From contig NZ_CP107905.1 of NCBI RefSeq assembly GCF_036014015.1, positions 4,464,001-4,528,000 of the forward strand: DNA of 64,000 bases, in the 5' to 3' direction. The notes beneath the pieces were generated by a model. That model was given only the letters and a program-made list of their open reading frames with translations, was not told where the DNA came from and ran no database searches. Shown piece after piece: positions 62,434 through 64,000 of this stretch. Source of the DNA: Streptomyces sp. NBC_00457. Its GTDB lineage: Bacteria; Actinomycetota; Actinomycetes; Streptomycetales; Streptomycetaceae. Each line of letters opens with the position of its first letter. The first letter of the stretch is position 1. The position numbers and the translations under genes are program-made.

Positions 62434-64000
62434 TCACGACTTGGGTTCGAAACTCTTCGCCAGCGTCTGCCAGGTGTCCTTGCGCAGCTCGCTGCCCCAG
62501 TTCGCGGCTTTCGCGGTGTACATCAGCGCATAGCCCTGGTCGTCGTCGACGACGAACCCGCGGTCGATGACCCGGTACTTGGTCCCGCTCTCCACATAGG
62601 TGAACTCCCAGTCGGCCGCGTTCCAGCCGCGGTAGCCCACCGCCACTATCCGGATCTTCTTGTACTGGGAGCGCGTCATGTACCGCTCCTGGCTCTTCCA
62701 GTCCGCCACCGGGTCACCCTTGGGCGTGGACGTCCAGGCGATCAGCAGCTTCTGCCCGTCGGGCCCGGTGAACCGGTCGCCCGAAGCCCCCGCGGTCTGG
62801 AACTTCCACCCCTTGGGCAGCCCGATCGCATAGGTGCCGCCCTGGTGCGTCGACGCCACCCCGGCCGCCCCGCCGGCCTCGGCACCACCGCCACCGCCAC
62901 CGGACGCACTCGCGCTCGGCGTACTTCCGGACCCGGAACCGGACGTCGAACCCGCCGTCGACCCCGCTCCGGCGGACTCCGTCGCCTTACTGTCCGTACG
63001 CGTGCCCCCGCCCGCGTCCTCCTTGGTCGAGGCGCTCGCACTCGCCGAGGCGGAGGCCTTGCCGCCGCCGCTCGCCGAGTCGTTCGAACCGTCGTCGTCC
63101 CCGAACATGAACGCCAGCACCGTGCCGAGCACCGCGAGCACGACGACCACCGCGATGATCACCAGCGTGCGCTTCGGCACCACATCGGTGAGCGGCGCCC
63201 GGGGCACGGGCCGCGGCGGCAGGTCCGGCGGCGGCATGACGGGCCATCCCGAACTCCGCCCGCTCGAAGCCGTGTTCGCGGCTTGCGATGATCCGGAGGC
63301 CTCACCCGATGCGAGGCGCTCGCCGGCCGACGCCGACGCCGTACCCGACTCCCCGGACGCGGTCTCAGCCGCACCCTCGGATTCCGAAACCGTCGTCTCG
63401 CTCCCGGACTTGGGGCGAGCGGTGGCCGCGGCCGACGCCGTGGCCGCCCCGGCCGACGCGGCGGCCTTCCGCATGGAACGCAGCGCGCCGCGCAGCCGCT
63501 CACCCGCCTCCGCGCCCGCGGAACCCGCCTTGGCCGCCTTGTCCTTCGGCTCGTCCGGCTGTGCCGGCAGCGGCACGACCTTCGTCGCGTCCGCCGGCGG
63601 CTCCGGCTCGGCCTCCTTCGGCTCGGGCGCGTGGATCACCGCGTTGAGCATGGCGCGCGCACCGGCGTCGTCCAGCCGCTGGGCCGGGTCCTTGGTGAGC
63701 AGGCCGTAGATGACGTCCTTGAGCGGTCCCGCGTTCTTCGGCTCCTCCAGCGGCTCGGTCATCACCGCGGTGAGGGTCGCGATCGCGGACCCCTTGTCGT
63801 ACGGCGGGGCGCCCTCCACCGACGCGTACAGCAGCCCGCCGAGCGACCACAGGTCGGCCGCCGGTCCCGGCTTGTGCCCGCGGGCCCGCTCCGGAGAGAT
63901 GTAGGAGGGGGCGCCGACGAGCATGCCGGTCGATGTGATGGACGGGTCGCCCTCGACCTGCGCGATACCGAAGTCGGTGAGCACGACCCGGTCGGAGCCG
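62434..64000 (-). CDS. Membrane Ser/Thr protein kinase 6, C-terminal part (cut by window edge)
   Basis: The frame is open to the window edge (522 visible residues). It begins within the kinase domain at RVVLTDFGIAQVE (DFG present), then SPERARGHKPGPAADLWSLG. A long acidic/Ser/Ala-rich linker precedes a transmembrane segment (TLVIIAVVVVLAVLGTVLAF, at about 63100-63175). The extracytoplasmic part has a Ser/Ala/Gly-rich spacer, then GTYAIGLPKGWKFQTAG, homologous to the ends of kinases 1-5. The catalytic loop and N-terminus are outside the window. Confidence 0.93.
   Translation of the reverse strand, partial: GSDRVVLTDFGIAQVEGDPSITSTGMLVGAPSYISPERARGHKPGPAADLWSLGGLLYASVEGAPPYDKGSAIATLTAVMTEPLEEPKNAGPLKDVIYGLLTKDPAQRLDDAGARAMLNAVIHAPEPKEAEPEPPADATKVVPLPAQPDEPKDKAAKAGSAGAEAGERLRGALRSMRKAAASAGAATASAAATARPKSGSETTVSESEGAAETASGESGTASASAGERLASGEASGSSQAANTASSGRSSGWPVMPPPDLPPRPVPRAPLTDVVPKRTLVIIAVVVVLAVLGTVLAFMFGDDDGSNDSASGGGKASASASASASTKEDAGGGTRTDSKATESAGAGSTAGSTSGSGSGSTPSASASGGGGGGAEAGGAAGVASTHQGGTYAIGLPKGWKFQTAGASGDRFTGPDGQKLLIAWTSTPKGDPVADWKSQERYMTRSQYKKIRIVAVGYRGWNAADWEFTYVESGTKYRVIDRGFVVDDDQGYALMYTAKAANWGSELRKDTWQTLAKSFEPKS

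Noticed and set aside
1..64000. rRNA or tRNA genes
   Set aside because: I saw no tRNA cloverleaf with a conserved TTCGA-type arm in a plausible context and no rRNA sequence; a tRNAscan run would settle it.

Overview
The window is chromosomal DNA from a Streptomyces. Evidence: very high G+C, long antisense open frames, GTG/TTG starts, and a run of Streptomyces-type core genes (icmB, pcrA, two NlpC/P60 hydrolases, guaA, a Ser/Thr kinase array). Functions below come from motifs and family recognition by eye; no database search was possible.

Layout. 1-7.4 kb: two divergent units. On the minus strand lie MoxR ATPase, DUF5682, a 97-residue ORF and a VWA protein (cut by the window edge); on the plus strand lie a SWIM zinc-finger protein and DUF5691. 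Their shared promoter region carries two divergent motifs resembling the PafBC/RecA-NDp DNA-damage promoter. 7.5-19.2 kb: icmB, a lipase, an M23 peptidase, pcrA (also with a PafBC-like motif), a secreted beta-propeller protein, two NlpC/P60 hydrolases (the first under a ydaO-type c-di-AMP riboswitch) and small membrane proteins.

19.5-36.55 kb: an accessory defence island inserted beside a LuxR-type response regulator gene. It is flanked by a 294-bp direct repeat of that gene's 3' end (one mismatch). A 42-bp copy of the neighbouring NlpC/P60 gene's 3' end lies at the left junction. The island holds a complete type I restriction-modification system (hsdM, hsdS, hsdR) with a YgjP-like metallopeptidase, and a WhiJ-like regulatory module (XRE-DUF5753, DUF397, RsbW-like ATPase, small HTH) with several frameshifts. 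At its right end is a compact operon: AAA15 ATPase, RloB, and an HsdM-like protein fused to half an HsdS, in which the catalytic NPPF motif reads VPPF. This three-gene operon is the best candidate for an undescribed system.

36.55-52.5 kb: a LiaFSR-like set (response regulator, PspC-histidine kinase, PspC/LiaF-like protein), DoxX, a membrane protein, a DUF4429/SHOCT protein, a class II aldolase, a flavin-type split-barrel protein, guaA, a chorismate mutase behind an apparent leader-peptide attenuator (FVFTY codons followed by a terminator), an LAxTG surface protein, a GMC oxidoreductase and a succinate-semialdehyde dehydrogenase.

52.6-64 kb: six tandem minus-strand genes for membrane Ser/Thr kinases with related extracytoplasmic domains. 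One is a predicted pseudokinase and the last is cut by the window edge.
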